DNA from: Cheilinus undulatus
Taxonomy: Eukaryota; Chordata; Actinopteri; Labriformes; Labridae
Assembly (NCBI RefSeq): GCF_018320785.1
Contig: NC_054876.1
Span: forward strand, 6,546,207-6,610,206
DNA length: 64,000 bases
Direction: 5' to 3'
The position numbers and the translations under genes are program-made. Within the stretch, counting starts at the first letter, position 1; each line of letters starts with the position of its first letter. Below are positions 21,436 through 32,244 of this stretch, piece by piece. The notes beneath the pieces are model-generated. The model did no database searches. It was not told the origin of the DNA and saw nothing but the letters and a program-made list of their open reading frames with translations.

Positions 21436-24400
21436 GTGAGTTGGCTTCTGTTTGTACTGATATAAACCTTTCTAACTGTCTTAACGCACTGCGCGTCTAA
21501 TGTCTGTTTCCTATTATTGCAGGTTTTTTCCTCTGGTGTGTTTGAACTGAAGATCCATTCCTTCCACACGGCGCAGCGGATCTGTAGGAGACACAGGGAC
21601 TGTCACATGTTTTTCAGGATTTGTCTAAAACACCCGGAGGATGTGATCTCAGCTGAGCCACCCTGCACCTTTGGCACCGGGCACACCAACGTCATCAGAG
21701 CCGACCACACATCCATATCCAGCAGCGCTCCCATCAGGGTGCCATTTCACTTCAAGTGGCCTGTAAGTGGACATCCATACTTACACAAACAATTAGAGTC
21801 ATGAAGAACAAAGAAAGAGCTACACTGCAGATTCAACAGTTGAGTTCTTAGTTAAAATAGCTGGAAACAAACTCTGTCATCTGTTTAGTCTTTGGGAACA
21901 TCTCTGTAACCTTTGTGCATCACTTTTATCATTCATGCCAAGCACCCTTGTGTGCGTAAAAACCGTTACTCTCGTAAAAACGCACGCTTTAAATTCTTAA
22001 AATCTAAAATTACAGCTACCAAGCATTTGCGCGTAAAATTGCGCAAAAGTCTTGCGATGCTGTCATCAAGCACGCTCATGCGTTTTTGTGCGTAAAACTC
22101 CACAAACTGCATAAAATATCTGCGCTCACTATATGCAAGACCACTGTGACACATGTCAGACACGTAACGCATGTTTTTTTTCTCTGATCCAGGGAACTTT
22201 TTCATTGATCATCGAAGCCTGGAACGCAGAATCACCGACTGAATACACAGGTAGGTTGTTTACACCATTGGCCAACGAGATAGAAAACGCATGCAGCGTC
22301 TTTGTAAGAGAATCTGGGTTTTAAAACCACATTTCCCTCTTTAGACAACCAAAACAACCTGGTGAGCCGCCTTGCGACCCGGAGGAGACTCGCCATTGGA
22401 GAGGACTGGTCCCAGGATGTGCACTTTGGCGAGCAGAGCGAGCTCCGTTACTCCTACCACGTCTTCTGTGACGAGTACTACTTTGGAGACGGCTGCGCGG
22501 ATTACTGCAGACCGAGAGATGACACCCTGGGACACTACACCTGCGACGAGGAGGGCAACCGCATCTGTCTGGAGGGCTGGAAGGGAAACTACTGCTCTGA
22601 GCGTAAGTTCACGTTACACGGAAAAACAAGCCTTTCTTTAGGTTTAATAAACTACCAGGGTCAATAAATAAGTTTCTCTAAACTACTCCTATCAGATGGA
22701 ATATCTCTGAACATTAAACACGATTAGAGAAACGCTCCACCGGACAAGCGTATGAGTAAGAGAGCCAAAGATTAATAATGAAGAATCCCAGGTGTAAATG
22801 ACCTGATCATGACCCTGTGCATGTGTTAGTGCTGTGGGTGCAGTTCAGTGATGAACCTGTAGAGGGAGCACGTGAGTGTGAATGTTGATACAAAATACAG
22901 TGAGTTAAAATCACACAGAAAGAGCAAAGAGGAGAATTTAAACTAGTTCTCAGTTATTTAGAGGTCTTACACACAATATGTACACTTATTTAGAGGAAAA
23001 AGGAGTGTCTGCTTATCATTTAAAGCTTAGTAAAATCAGTCTTATTTTTATAACATCTTTCAAAGCAAAATTAAATGTGTTTTATCTTGGTAAAATAAAA
23101 CAAAATAACCCCAAAAAACCCAGGAAAAAAAAAAAAAAATCTGGAAAATAATGTCCCAAATTCTAAAAAATTAAATACAGAGGAAAAAAGTATAATTATA
23201 TTATAATATACAGAAAATGGAACATTTCCTTTCCAAAAAAGCTGTTTTAAAAATCTTTTTCCACCCTACAACTTGAAGAAATGGTGAAAACATGTTGAAA
23301 ATTAAATTCTCAGGGCAAACTGTCTTTAAGATAAATAAAAAATAAAGATAATTTATGCTGCATCTCAGAAATATTTGTTCTTGGAGCTAAATAACGAAAG
23401 AATATCAGCATAAAATCAGATAAAATATTAAATACTTGCACGGTTAAAACATCTCCAACTCTTTCTGTTCCTATAAATCCAAACTTCTAGACTTCAGTTA
23501 CTGAAGTTTGGATCAAAGAAGTGTTTTTAGCCTCAGACTGGCATTGATCTCATTCATGCACACATGGAGGAAACTTTTCAGAAACATTTCATTAAAGTGA
23601 GTGATGTCCTGTAGAGTTGTTTTTCTTTTTCAAGTCCGTCTGTGCTCTCCCATCTGCCTTTTGTTCTCTGTCACAATGAGAGAAAGAGCCGCGGTGGCCC
23701 CATTACACATTTTTCAAGGTGATCTGGTTGTTCTTGTGTTCGTGTGGCAGAGAGAGAGAGGAGAGATAAAAGAAAGCGTTTCTCCCCGGCAGTGTGCCTG
23801 CCAGCTGCTTGGCTTAATACTTAACCAGCAGTGAAGTCTGGAGCAGGCCGGGGTCAGACTTGGGGGGGGGGGTCCGTGTTTGTGTATGTGTTGAAGGCGT
23901 GCCCATTGTAACCACACACCCTCCCTTTCCTCTGCAGCCATCTGCTCGGCGGACTGCAGCGAGAGGCACGGTTACTGCGAGGCCCCTGGGGGCTGTACGT
24001 GTCGTATGGGCTGGCAGGGCCCCTCCTGCAACGAGTGTGTGCGCTACCCGGGCTGCCTGCACGGGACCTGCAGCCAGCCGTGGCAGTGTAACTGTCAGGA
24101 AGGATGGGGGGGCCTCTTCTGTGACCAGGACCTCAACTACTGCACCAACCACAAGCCCTGCGCCAATGGAGCCACCTGCACCAACACGGGACAGGGCAGC
24201 TACACCTGCAGCTGCAGGCCGGGGTACGGGGGCACCAACTGTGAGCTGGAGACCAACGAGTGCGACAGCAACCCCTGCAAGAACGGAGGCAGCTGTAACG
24301 TGAGTATACAGTGATTTATACATAGATGCAATCTTATAAATCTTTCATAACTGTGTATAATCCAGAAAAGCATGCTTTGGATAAAGTAATGGCGTTAGTC

Positions 24401-27248
24401 CTGCAGAGGGCGCTCCAGAGTTAATCGTCCTCACAGCACTGTCTGCAGCATTAACAGCAGAGATGCGCAGTTGGGCTCATATTGGTCCAAAATCTTAGAT
24501 ACTTTAATATCTTTTTCACAAAATTTTTACCATAGGCAGCCTTCTTCAATACCAATGTAGCACGTCTGGTATTGTTAACACCCCTTTCTTGCAGCTTTGA
24601 CCTCTTTGCTGCATGTTGACTTTTCTCTCTCTTCCATGCATCTCTACCTTAACATAGCCACACTGGTGCAGAATTGACACAATTTTCAGTCAAAAATTAC
24701 TCTTAAAGCCTCACTTACAATAATTTCTTGAGCTTTTTTCCACCCCTTAAGAACAGTGTCAGGCTCTAGGTCCTGATTTCTCCTCTCTAACACCAACCTT
24801 TCCTTCTCTCTCCTCAGGATCTGGAGAACGATTACTCCTGCACCTGTCCTCAGGGTTTCTACGGTAAGAACTGTGAGATCATCGCCATGACGTGCGCAGA
24901 CGGTCCCTGCTTCAACGGCGGTACCTGTGTGGAGACCATGACCGGGGGTTACACCTGCCGCTGCCCGCCCAGCTACGACGGCTCCAACTGTGAGAAGAAG
25001 CTGGATCGCTGCAGCAACAGGCCCTGCCTGAACGGTGAGTCTCTCTCTCTCTCTCTGCCGACACCTGGTGGCTGCAGGACAGAGGAGCAGTTTGTTTGGC
25101 TGCACATGAACCTCATGTATGCAGCAAGCATGCATCATGATCGATTCTTGGGCATTTTTCTCTGGTGTTGCACACAAGGTTAGAAGCAAAAAAAAAAAAG
25201 ATCAAATCGAAAGAAAAATGTTGAACTGCTTTTTATATGTTGCAAGTATAAAATAATGATGTATTTACAGGAAATACAGTGCAGTAGAAAATTGAGCTAA
25301 AATATATGCATTCTTTTGTAAAAATAAGTGTTTTAATGATCAAATTACCATGACATGGCCTTTGTCTTGCTAGTATTTCTTCCCCAAATAATATCCCTCC
25401 AAAAGCTATCATGTTTATTGAGCTGCATTCAGGCTTGTTTAAACTAAAATTAAAGGAAAAATTCTGTGTTTTTTAAATGTAGGTCAGACAATGCTTTACA
25501 CTTATCGTTACAATGATCTATATATTCATATTTGTGCTTGTCAAAAGCCAAATTTACATCTGGATAAGTGTCTTATTTCCTGGAATAAAGAGCCTTAAAG
25601 AAGGCCTTTCTTTAGAAATGAATAAAATACTTATTATGACTCAAAATGAGGTAAAAGCGTTTTTGAGTTTAGCTACCATTAGATCTCTGCTAACACCATC
25701 ATTAAACTATATTTTGACTGACATTAACACTAGAGAGAGAGTTAAAAAAAAATCGTAGGACTTACATGCTTATATTATTTTGCATGCAGCAGGGCAAGCA
25801 CAGCAGAACGGTTGAAGCTCTGCTGGTGGAGAAAAATGCAATTTAAGGGCAATTTCATCAGAAAATTCCTAAATAAAAACAAAAAGATTAGATTAGCTTG
25901 ATAAAAAAAATCAGTTATTGGAGTCATCAGACACTTTCCCACAGACTTGGTGGCCAATCATGCTCATTTGCACAAATTAAGGCAGGAAATCTAAGCTGGT
26001 TTGTCACTTTTATAGCTTGAGATAAGATGTCTTTCTTGTTTTTTCATGGTTGAAATACTGTATAAAAAGTTAAATGGCCTTGTTTTGACTAGACATTAGA
26101 CAAAGACACTTGGTAAGACTTGCGTCAAAATGGTCTTTTTTCACAGTGGCCCATTAAAGTCAAAGCAGAACCTAATTTACATAAAACAAAATTTCACAAC
26201 CTTTGAGTTTGTTTTTACATATGGTGTATTTTGGCCTTGTCAGCCTCCATAGTTTCCCTTGAAGTGTACCCTACTGTTTCCCAGAAATGACTATTAGATT
26301 CCCACATTTCTACGACGTAATATCTGCAGAGCAGCAATGCAGTATTAGCAGCGTTACACCTTGAGAGTGGTGTCAGAGAAAAATGGCTGCCTATGGTGTT
26401 TGCTGTCATCACTCCAGTACAACCAGCCTGCAGAGAGAGTGTGAAATATAATCCCATTAACACTCCCTCTTTATCAGACACTCTCCTCTGAGCTCTTTGA
26501 TGATGACCTGAGTGTTTCTCTCTCCTCTGCAGGCGGCGAGTGTTTGGATCTCGGTCAGAGTGTTTTGTGCCGCTGCCAGGCCGGCTTCACCGGCGCCAAC
26601 TGTCAGGTCAACATCGACGACTGTGCATCGAGCCCGTGCCAGAACGCAGGAACCTGTCAGGACGGCGTGAACGACTACACCTGCTCCTGCACGCTGGGCT
26701 ACACCGGTAAGAACTGCAGCGTGCGCTCAGATGCCTGCGGGGCCCGTCCGTGCCAGAACGGTGGCACCTGCTTCACCCACTTCACCGGACCGGTGTGCCA
26801 GTGTCCCAAAGGCTTCATGGGCCCCAGCTGTGAGTTCACACTGCAGCCCAGCTTCAAACCAGCTCTGCGTCAGACCTCCCAGCCATCATCTGCCACCCTC
26901 ACGGTATCTTGTGTCCTCTCCGTCCTGGTCCTGGTTCTGGTGGCTGGGATCATCTTCCTGAGGAGGAGGAGGAGGCTGCAGGGGAGGAAGCAGCTGAGCG
27001 ACATCGCCGTCTACAACGACTTTGAGACAGTGAACAACCTGGGAGGGAGCGAAAGAGACGCTTTCCTCGGTCCAAACGGCCTCTTCAAGATCAGCAACAG
27101 CACGGCCCGCCTCAGCCTCTCGCTGTGCCCCGACGGACGCTCCGGGTTCAGGCACAACCCCGTGGAGAGCAGTCTGGTCCGAGGCGAGCGTCAGGACTTT
27201 ATGTGGAGGGACGAGGCCGGGCTGGGCTCTGCAGCAGGACTGAGATGA
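21385..27248 (+). CDS. dlc: Delta-like protein C, Notch ligand (7 coding exons)
   Basis: Exons are 21385-21435, 21523-21762, 22193-22250, 22345-22602, 23938-24299, 24818-25034 and 26533-27248, giving 633 aa. It is a single-pass membrane ligand that activates Notch receptors on neighbouring cells. Order: signal peptide (1-~20); MNNL domain starting SGVFELK; DSL domain about 152-200 with its six Cys at 158, 167, 171, 183, 191 and 200; eight EGF repeats to about 497; membrane segment about 516-538; cytoplasmic tail of about 95 residues. The start has a good Kozak context (GAAATGG). [18 protein letters not shown] and [17 protein letters not shown] are, from memory, closer to zebrafish DeltaC than to DLL4. 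In somitogenesis DeltaC is a clock-regulated ligand (family knowledge). Oddities: a short tail with only two lysines and no terminal ATEV. The alternative name dll4 was considered less likely. Confidence 0.88.
21523..21762 (+). CDS. dlc: dlc exon 2 (MNNL domain)
   Basis: Codes residues 18-97, starting [10 protein letters not shown] and ending FHFKWP. Cysteines of the MNNL (C2-like Notch-ligand N-terminal) module are present. The acceptor is TATTGCAG and the donor CCT/GTAAGT, both phase 0. Confidence 0.9.
21952..22096 (+). promoter_or_regulatory. dlc: Intron-2 cluster of GCGTAAAA motifs
   Basis: GTGCGTAAA occurs at 21952-21960 and 22088-22096, with relatives CTCGTAAAAA (21971-21980) and GCGTAAAA (22031-22038) between. 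CTCGTAAA is the known optimum of posterior HOX factors. The same 9-mer appears inverted at 21176-21184 and 21327-21335, beside the dlc transcription start. Function is not shown. Confidence 0.35.
22193..22250 (+). CDS. dlc: dlc exon 3
   Basis: 58 bp coding [19 protein letters not shown] plus one base. This segment is among the best conserved in Delta proteins (SLIIEAW). Acceptor GATCCAG, donor CAG/GTAGGT. Confidence 0.9.
22345..22602 (+). CDS. dlc: dlc exon 4 (DSL domain)
   Basis: Codes about residues 117-202, containing the whole DSL module that contacts Notch EGF11-12. The aromatic/acidic segment [10 protein letters not shown] and the end [10 protein letters not shown] are intact. Acceptor CTTTAG, donor GAGC/GTAAGT in phase 1. 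Confidence 0.92.
23640..23860. promoter_or_regulatory. dlc: Candidate intronic regulatory element in dlc intron 4
   Basis: The last 300 bp of this 1.3-kb intron have balanced composition, unlike the A-rich sequence before them. The segment TCTGTCACAATGAGAGAAAG followed by GCCGCGGTGGCCCCATTA includes an ACAATG SOX-type core and an ATTA core. It is not coding in any frame I can connect to dlc. Confidence 0.3.
23938..24299 (+). CDS. dlc: dlc exon 5 (EGF 1 to start of EGF 4)
   Basis: 362 bp without interruption cover EGF1 ([12 protein letters not shown]), EGF2 ([14 protein letters not shown]), EGF3 (NYCTNHKPC) and the first half of EGF4 ([14 protein letters not shown]). Acceptor TCTGCAG, donor AAC/GTGAGT. 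It is long for this part of a Delta gene, which suggests fused exons. Confidence 0.9.
24818..25034 (+). CDS. dlc: dlc exon 6 (EGF 4 end to EGF 6 start)
   Basis: Codes [16 protein letters not shown]... through [13 protein letters not shown]5 ([14 protein letters not shown]) is complete. Acceptor CTCCTCAG, donor AACG/GTGAGT in phase 1, which rebuilds a Gly codon with exon 7. Confidence 0.9.
26533..27248 (+). CDS. dlc: dlc exon 7 (EGF 6-8, membrane segment, tail, stop)
   Basis: A single 716-bp terminal coding exon. EGF7 ([14 protein letters not shown]) and EGF8 ([14 protein letters not shown]) are complete. They are followed by a Ser/Thr/Pro linker, a 23-residue hydrophobic helix ([19 protein letters not shown] core) and a stop-transfer run of Arg. 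The tail ends ...[12 protein letters not shown] at a TGA. No splice donor that would lead to another coding exon is evident. Confidence 0.9.
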
Positions 27249-28025
27249 AACAAACTGATGTGAGGGAGAAGACTATTAGCACTTGTTGCACCTGTCTTCA
27301 TGCAGGAGCAAAAACCATGAACTGAAGACGCTCTGCTCATGCTGAAAAATAAAAAAACATAAAAACATGAAAGAAATGAACTATTGAGATGAAGATGATT
27401 TACAAAGATGATTAAAAATGTATGTGGGGCAAAGCTCTTCCATGTTTAAGACCCAAAGAAACACGAAATATGAAACACTTTCATAGGACCTACAACACAA
27501 ACCAAATACAAGACAGCACAAACTCTGAAAACTCTGGAAAAAACTGCCCAAAAAATATGTTCTAATGTCTTTTATTGCATTCACTTTTTTTAAATTATGT
27601 CCCATTTTTTACAGGATTTTTCTTTTGCTTTTCAATCTTCCTTTGGCCATTGTTTCCTTATTGTGCGCACCATCATTTTTTTAATTCTTTATATTATTTA
27701 TTTATTTGAAAACTCCACTTTGATTGTCACAGATGTAGAGATTTATTTATTTGATGCTGAATGAGACCGACTGATGATGTTTTTATGGTGAAGGCTGTGT
27801 GAAATATCCCAAAGAGATTCACTTCAGGGATATACAGAGAAAGAAAGAGTGCTTTATCACACCAAGTCAGCCAGTACTGTAATTTATATTTATTTACTAC
27901 TGATCACACTGCTCCTTCACGTGCCATTTGTGTTCATGCCAAAGTTTGTGTTACGTTTCATTTCCATTTATTTAATTGTCATCATGTTGTTGTTGTGATG
28001 TGGAATAAAAGATCAGATTTAAGGC
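27249..28025 (+). other. dlc: dlc 3' UTR
   Basis: AT-rich sequence after the TGA with several ATTTA/TTTATTTATTT motifs (for example 27695-27712 and 27740-27755), which are AU-rich elements linked to short mRNA life, as expected of an oscillating transcript. It ends at the poly(A) signal described separately. An earlier AATAAA near 27346 could give a shorter form. Confidence 0.6.
28004..28009 (+). terminator. dlc: dlc polyadenylation signal AATAAA
   Basis: TGTGGAATAAAAGATCAG sits at the end of the AU-rich UTR, after a TTGTTGTTGTG run and just before a new transposon starts at 28105. Cleavage is expected near 28020-28030. Confidence 0.55.
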
Positions 28026-28282
28026 AAGTCTCTGAGTCCTGCACCTTTATTTACAGACCATAATTCAGTCTGATAATAAATAGGCTGGCTACAATCAGAT
28101 TTATCAGTTTGGCATTACAAGGTCAAATCCAAAAAAAGTTGGGACGCTGCACAAAATGTTAAGAAAAGAAGAATGCAACCATTTGCAAACCTCATAAATC
28201 CATAAATTAGTCATTATAGAACAAAAACAACACATCAGATGTTGAAACTGAGACATTTCAAAATTTCATGAAAAATTTGAGC

Positions 28283-28522
28283 TCATTTTGAATTTGATGG
28301 CAGCAAGACATCTAAAAAAAAAAATAGGGACAAACCGTATGTAGACCCCCTTCTTGTAACAACAGTCTGCAAACGTCTGGGAAGTGAGGAGAGCTGTTGC
28401 TGGAGTTTTGGGAGAGGAATGTTGTCCCATTCTTGTCTGATGCAGGATTCTAACTGCCTAAAAGTCCTGGATCCTTTTTGCTGGATCTTTAGTTTTATGA
28501 TGCTCCAGATGTTTTCTAACAT
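28283..28522 (-). pseudogene. Tc1-like transposase C-terminal relic
   Basis: 79 codons on the minus strand correspond to the end of a DDE transposase, beginning at the catalytic Glu region (LENIWSIIK, in place of the usual IENVWR-type motif) and running through QEWDNIPLPKLQQ and the terminal helix. The upstream part is disrupted by the repeat at 28530-29015. Confidence 0.65.
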
Positions 28523-28529
28523 AGTAAAG

Positions 28530-29015
28530 TACTAGGACTCTACTTAATTTTGGCAGCTATTTTTAATTTTAGTCTTAGTTTTAGTCTTTAAATGATATGC
28601 ATTTTAGTTTTAGTCTAGTTTTAGTCAATGAAAACTCAAAATATTTTGGTCTAGTTTTAGTCCAAGTGTTTATTTTCTCGCCTAAATCTAGTACCAAGTC
28701 ATGGTAGTGTGTTCTCTGCACTCTGCCAAACCTGGGGTCCCTGCTTTCTACAGCTGAGAGGCAGAATAGATACAGATGTGTTGTTTTTTGACAGATTTAC
28801 CCACAGTGGAGAAATATCATAGATTTTGAATGTCTGACGAAAACTAAATTACATTTTAGTCTAGTTTTATTCAGCTTGACCAAAACTTAACTTACTATTT
28901 GTCAGTTTTAGTCATCACAGATCTATTTTTGTTAATCTTCGTCTAGTTTTTGTCATGGAGAAAAAGGCTGTTGAAGAACATTTCTAGTCATAGTTTTAGT
29001 CGATGAAATTAACAC
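28530..29015. repeat. TTTTAG-rich repeat inserted in a Tc1 relic
   Basis: Dense in TTTTAGTTTTAGTCTAG-type words, homologous to the blocks at 780-1905. Because the Tc1 family sequence continues on either side, this repeat must have moved as a unit after the Tc1 insertion. Confidence 0.55.
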
Positions 29016-29998
29016 TGGTATGTGGTTTTGCATTGTCTTGCTGAAATACTCAAAGTCTTCCTGAAATAACCGTTGTCTGGATGTGAGCAGATGTTGCTCT
29101 AAAACCTCTATCTACCTCTCATCATTGATAGTGTCTTTCCAGGTGTGTAAGTTGCTCATACCATAGTCACCAATGCAACCCCATACCATCAGAGATGCAG
29201 GCTTTGGGACTGTGTGCTGATATTGATGTGGATGGTCCCTCTCCTCTATAATCTGCAGGACAAGGGGTCAAGGTTTCCTAAAAAAAAATGTCTCATTTTG
29301 AATCATTTGACCACAGAACAGTTTTCCATTTTGCCTTGGTCTATTCTAAACAAGCTTCAGCCCAGAGATCATCTTTACATATGGCTTCGTCTTTACATAA
29401 TACTGATCTAACTTACATTTGTGGATGGCAGGGGGAAAAGTGTTGACAGACAATGATTTCTGAAAGTGTTCCTGAGCCCATGCAGTGATTTCCAGTACAG
29501 AATCATGCATGTCTTTTTTTTAAATGCAGTGCCACCAGAGTGGCCCAAGATCACAAGCCTCCAGTACTGACGTTCAGCTTTATCCTTTCTGCACAGAGAT
29601 TTCTTAAGATTTTCTAAGTTTTTGATGATAAAATGAAATGTCGATGATTTGGTTTGGTGAAATTGTTCCACAGTTTTTAGACAGTTTTTTGCAGATTGGT
29701 GAACCTCTTTACCCATCTTTACTCTTCAGAGATCTGCCTCTCTAAAATGTTTTCTGTTGACAATTAACCTTTGAGATGCAAAATGCTCCTTCACCTGTTT
29801 TTATCAGTGCCATTGACCTCCAAGCCTTTGTTGCTCCATCTCTACTTTATTGTCATGAAAAGGTAAAATGTTTCAACATCTGATGTGTTGTTTATGTTAT
29901 ATTAGGAATGAATATGTGTTAATAAGACTTGCAAATCATTGAAATGCTTCTATTTATATTTTACACAGCATCCCAACTTTTGTGGAATTGGGGTTTTA

Positions 29999-31591
29999 AA
30001 TACGGTTAGATTTACTGAAACATGGTCTAAAACCAACAACTGTTCAAAGTAATAAAGACAACAGCGCCACATGGGGGAGAAAAGTCAGGAGAATTCAGTG
30101 GGTGTTTAGTTGGCCGGGGCCCTAAAATTATGATGATATATAAATTATTTAGCTTTCACAATAAAAGACGACTTTCTTGTCTCTCCATGAAAAAATATGT
30201 GACATTTTCTTGTGTTTTTTATTGCAATAAAGTTATATTCTGGTAAGGCTGGCTGATTTGAACCAAACATAATATCTCAGTATTTATACTTGAATGTTGA
30301 TACACAATATGCACTAAATCTGGATTTTTTTTTCTGTGGAGGAAAAATAAATGGTTGTCACTACACCAGAAAACTTTGATTCTTAGAGAAATCATTGAAT
30401 CCCTTGGGCTACTGGTCCAGTGTGGTAACTCTTCATGAGGCCCTTAATTCCTGGCAGCACCCCTGACGGCGTCTGATGGGGACTGTTTGAACAAACCGAC
30501 AGTTTCAAAGTTAGAGATGGGCATGAAGGGACTAACACCCTCAGAGACAGATGCATTTAAAACACACCTAAAATGTGAATCCAGTGAGGTCAAAGTACAA
30601 GGGTCTCACTAAATCCTTTTCTTTCAACTGGTGGGTCTGGACCCAAAAGTGGGTCAGGAAGCCATTTCCACAGGGTCACAGATGTGTCCCTGGAAAAAAC
30701 AAGTTTGAAAAAGTCTTTAATGTGCTTTTATTTTGAAAGAAATATCTTAATTTCTTTGATCTGTCACATCTTTTGTTCAGTTGAAGTCTAAACTGCTCCA
30801 TTTTTAATTAAAACATTTAATTGTGATTGGAAAAAAAATGGGAAATTTTGGGTGGGAATTGTTGTTAAAGAGGTGGTGGGTCAGATAAAAGCTTTCACAG
30901 CACCGTCTTGTGGCTGAAAGCAGTATTACAAAAAACACTTCGTATGTGGATGAAATATTCACTTAGTTCTCCTTTAAATCACATTTTAAACACTTCTTTA
31001 AACATGATTTCTAAAACAGTTTCTCTAACTGTTGCTTATCCAAATCTTTATTTCATCAGATCATTGTCACAACCAATAAATAATAAAACAATGAAATAAC
31101 TATGATCAGAACTAAAACCTGGAGCAGGGTAAATTTCCTCTTTAGTAAGACAAAAATCAGAGTTTAAAGTGAATACAGCAGAGCCCTCTCCTTTCTACAG
31201 AAGACTGCCATCAGCAGATCTGATGTTTTCTCACTCTTTCTCAGAACTGAGTCTGTTAGAGTGATGTGAGGAGAGGGAGGCTGTGTTGATGGTTGTCTTA
31301 AACTGTTTAAATCCGTATCTTCAGTCTGAAGCACCGATAGACACACCCTTTAAAAGACGCTCTGTTTCCTGTCTTTGTCTCCACATTCAGAACAACATCC
31401 TCCTTTTAATTATGTTTGCCCACTTTTAAATGCAGATTAAATCAACAAGCATCTCGTTTTTCTGCATTTTTCCCTTTTTTTTTCCAAAATCAAAAGCAGT
31501 TTTTTTTGTCAGTTTTATTAAAAAAATGTGTAAGGAATAAGTTTGATATTGTATCTCCTAATATTGATACATTTTGTCCAGTGGTAATGAT
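29999..31591. other. No gene; hAT-like fragment at 30620-30900
   Basis: 30620-30720 (CAACTGGTGGGTCTGGACCC and AAGTGGGTCAGG) resembles a worn hAT terminus of the 34808 type. The rest is AT-rich with no supported feature. Confidence 0.4.
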
Positions 31592-31684
31592 ATAATAACA
31601 ATAACAATAACAATAACAATAACAATAACAATAACAATAACAATAATAATAATAATAACAATAATAATAATAATAATAATAATA
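31592..31684 (+). repeat. Microsatellite (AATAAC)n / (AAT)n
   Basis: A near-perfect run of AATAAC hexamers passes into AAT trimers over about 93 bp. Confidence 0.95.
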
Positions 31685-32244
31685 GAACTTGTCTAAACAA
31701 TATAATTACTGTATTTCTCATGGAAGTGGTGAATGGATAAGCTGTTTGCACCCATTCCCTCCACACTCACAGAGATGAGTGATCAGTATTAAATGATCTG
31801 ATTCCAATTCCAAAAAAGTTGGGACATTGTGTGAAATTGGAATTAAAACAGAATTCAGTGAATTGTAAATCATTTTAAACCTCTTCAGTGGAATTCAGCA
31901 CAAAGATAATATAACTAATGTTTATACAATCACACCTCATTCTCTTTTCTTCTTCTTTTTTTTTTTTTTTTAAATACACCCGTATTCTGAATTTGACACA
32001 TGCAACATGTTCCAAAAGACAGGAGCAAGAAAAAAGGGGAAAGAATAGTAATGTTTTTAAACACCTGGAACATTCAGGTAAGTAGGTTGATTGGTAACAG
32101 GTGATAGTTTCATGATTGGATATAAAAGGCTCAGCCTTTCATAATCAACACCAATGCAAGGTTCTTGTGAAAAACTATGCAGACAATCATCCAACTGTTG
32201 ATAACCATTTTTTTGCAGGGAACTCAGAGATTTTACCATTTGCA

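Larger units (their letters stand above)
28105..29998 (-). mobile_element. Tc1-like (family B) transposon with terminal inverted repeats, interrupted
   Basis: The left end (AATCCAAAAAAAGTTGGGACG) is matched by the inverted right end (CCCAACTTTTGTGGAATTGGGG, ending about 29998). A minus-strand transposase relic at 28283-28522 shows the C-terminal pattern ENIWSIIKLKIQQ and IRQEWDNIPLPKLQQQLSS. A TTTTAG-rich repeat has been inserted at about 28530-29015. Confidence 0.75.

Noticed and set aside
23860..24303. 147-codon plus-strand ORF over dlc exon 5 in another frame
   Set aside because: Starts in the intron and reads across the exon out of frame; the EGF cysteine pattern fixes the true frame.
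23814..24323. 169-codon minus-strand ORF over dlc exon 5
   Set aside because: Antisense shadow of a GC-rich EGF exon with strong sense-strand domain evidence.
24686..25189. 167-codon minus-strand ORF over dlc exon 6
   Set aside because: Antisense shadow; no domain.
21385..27248. Naming the Notch ligand dll4
   Set aside because: Residues in the pre-DSL region ([18 protein letters not shown]) and EGF8 agree better with DeltaC, and the neighbour is a 14A-type rather than 14D-type PHIN protein. Not excluded without a tree.
31518..31766. Poly-leucine ORF on the minus strand
   Set aside because: Translation of the AATAAC/AAT microsatellite.
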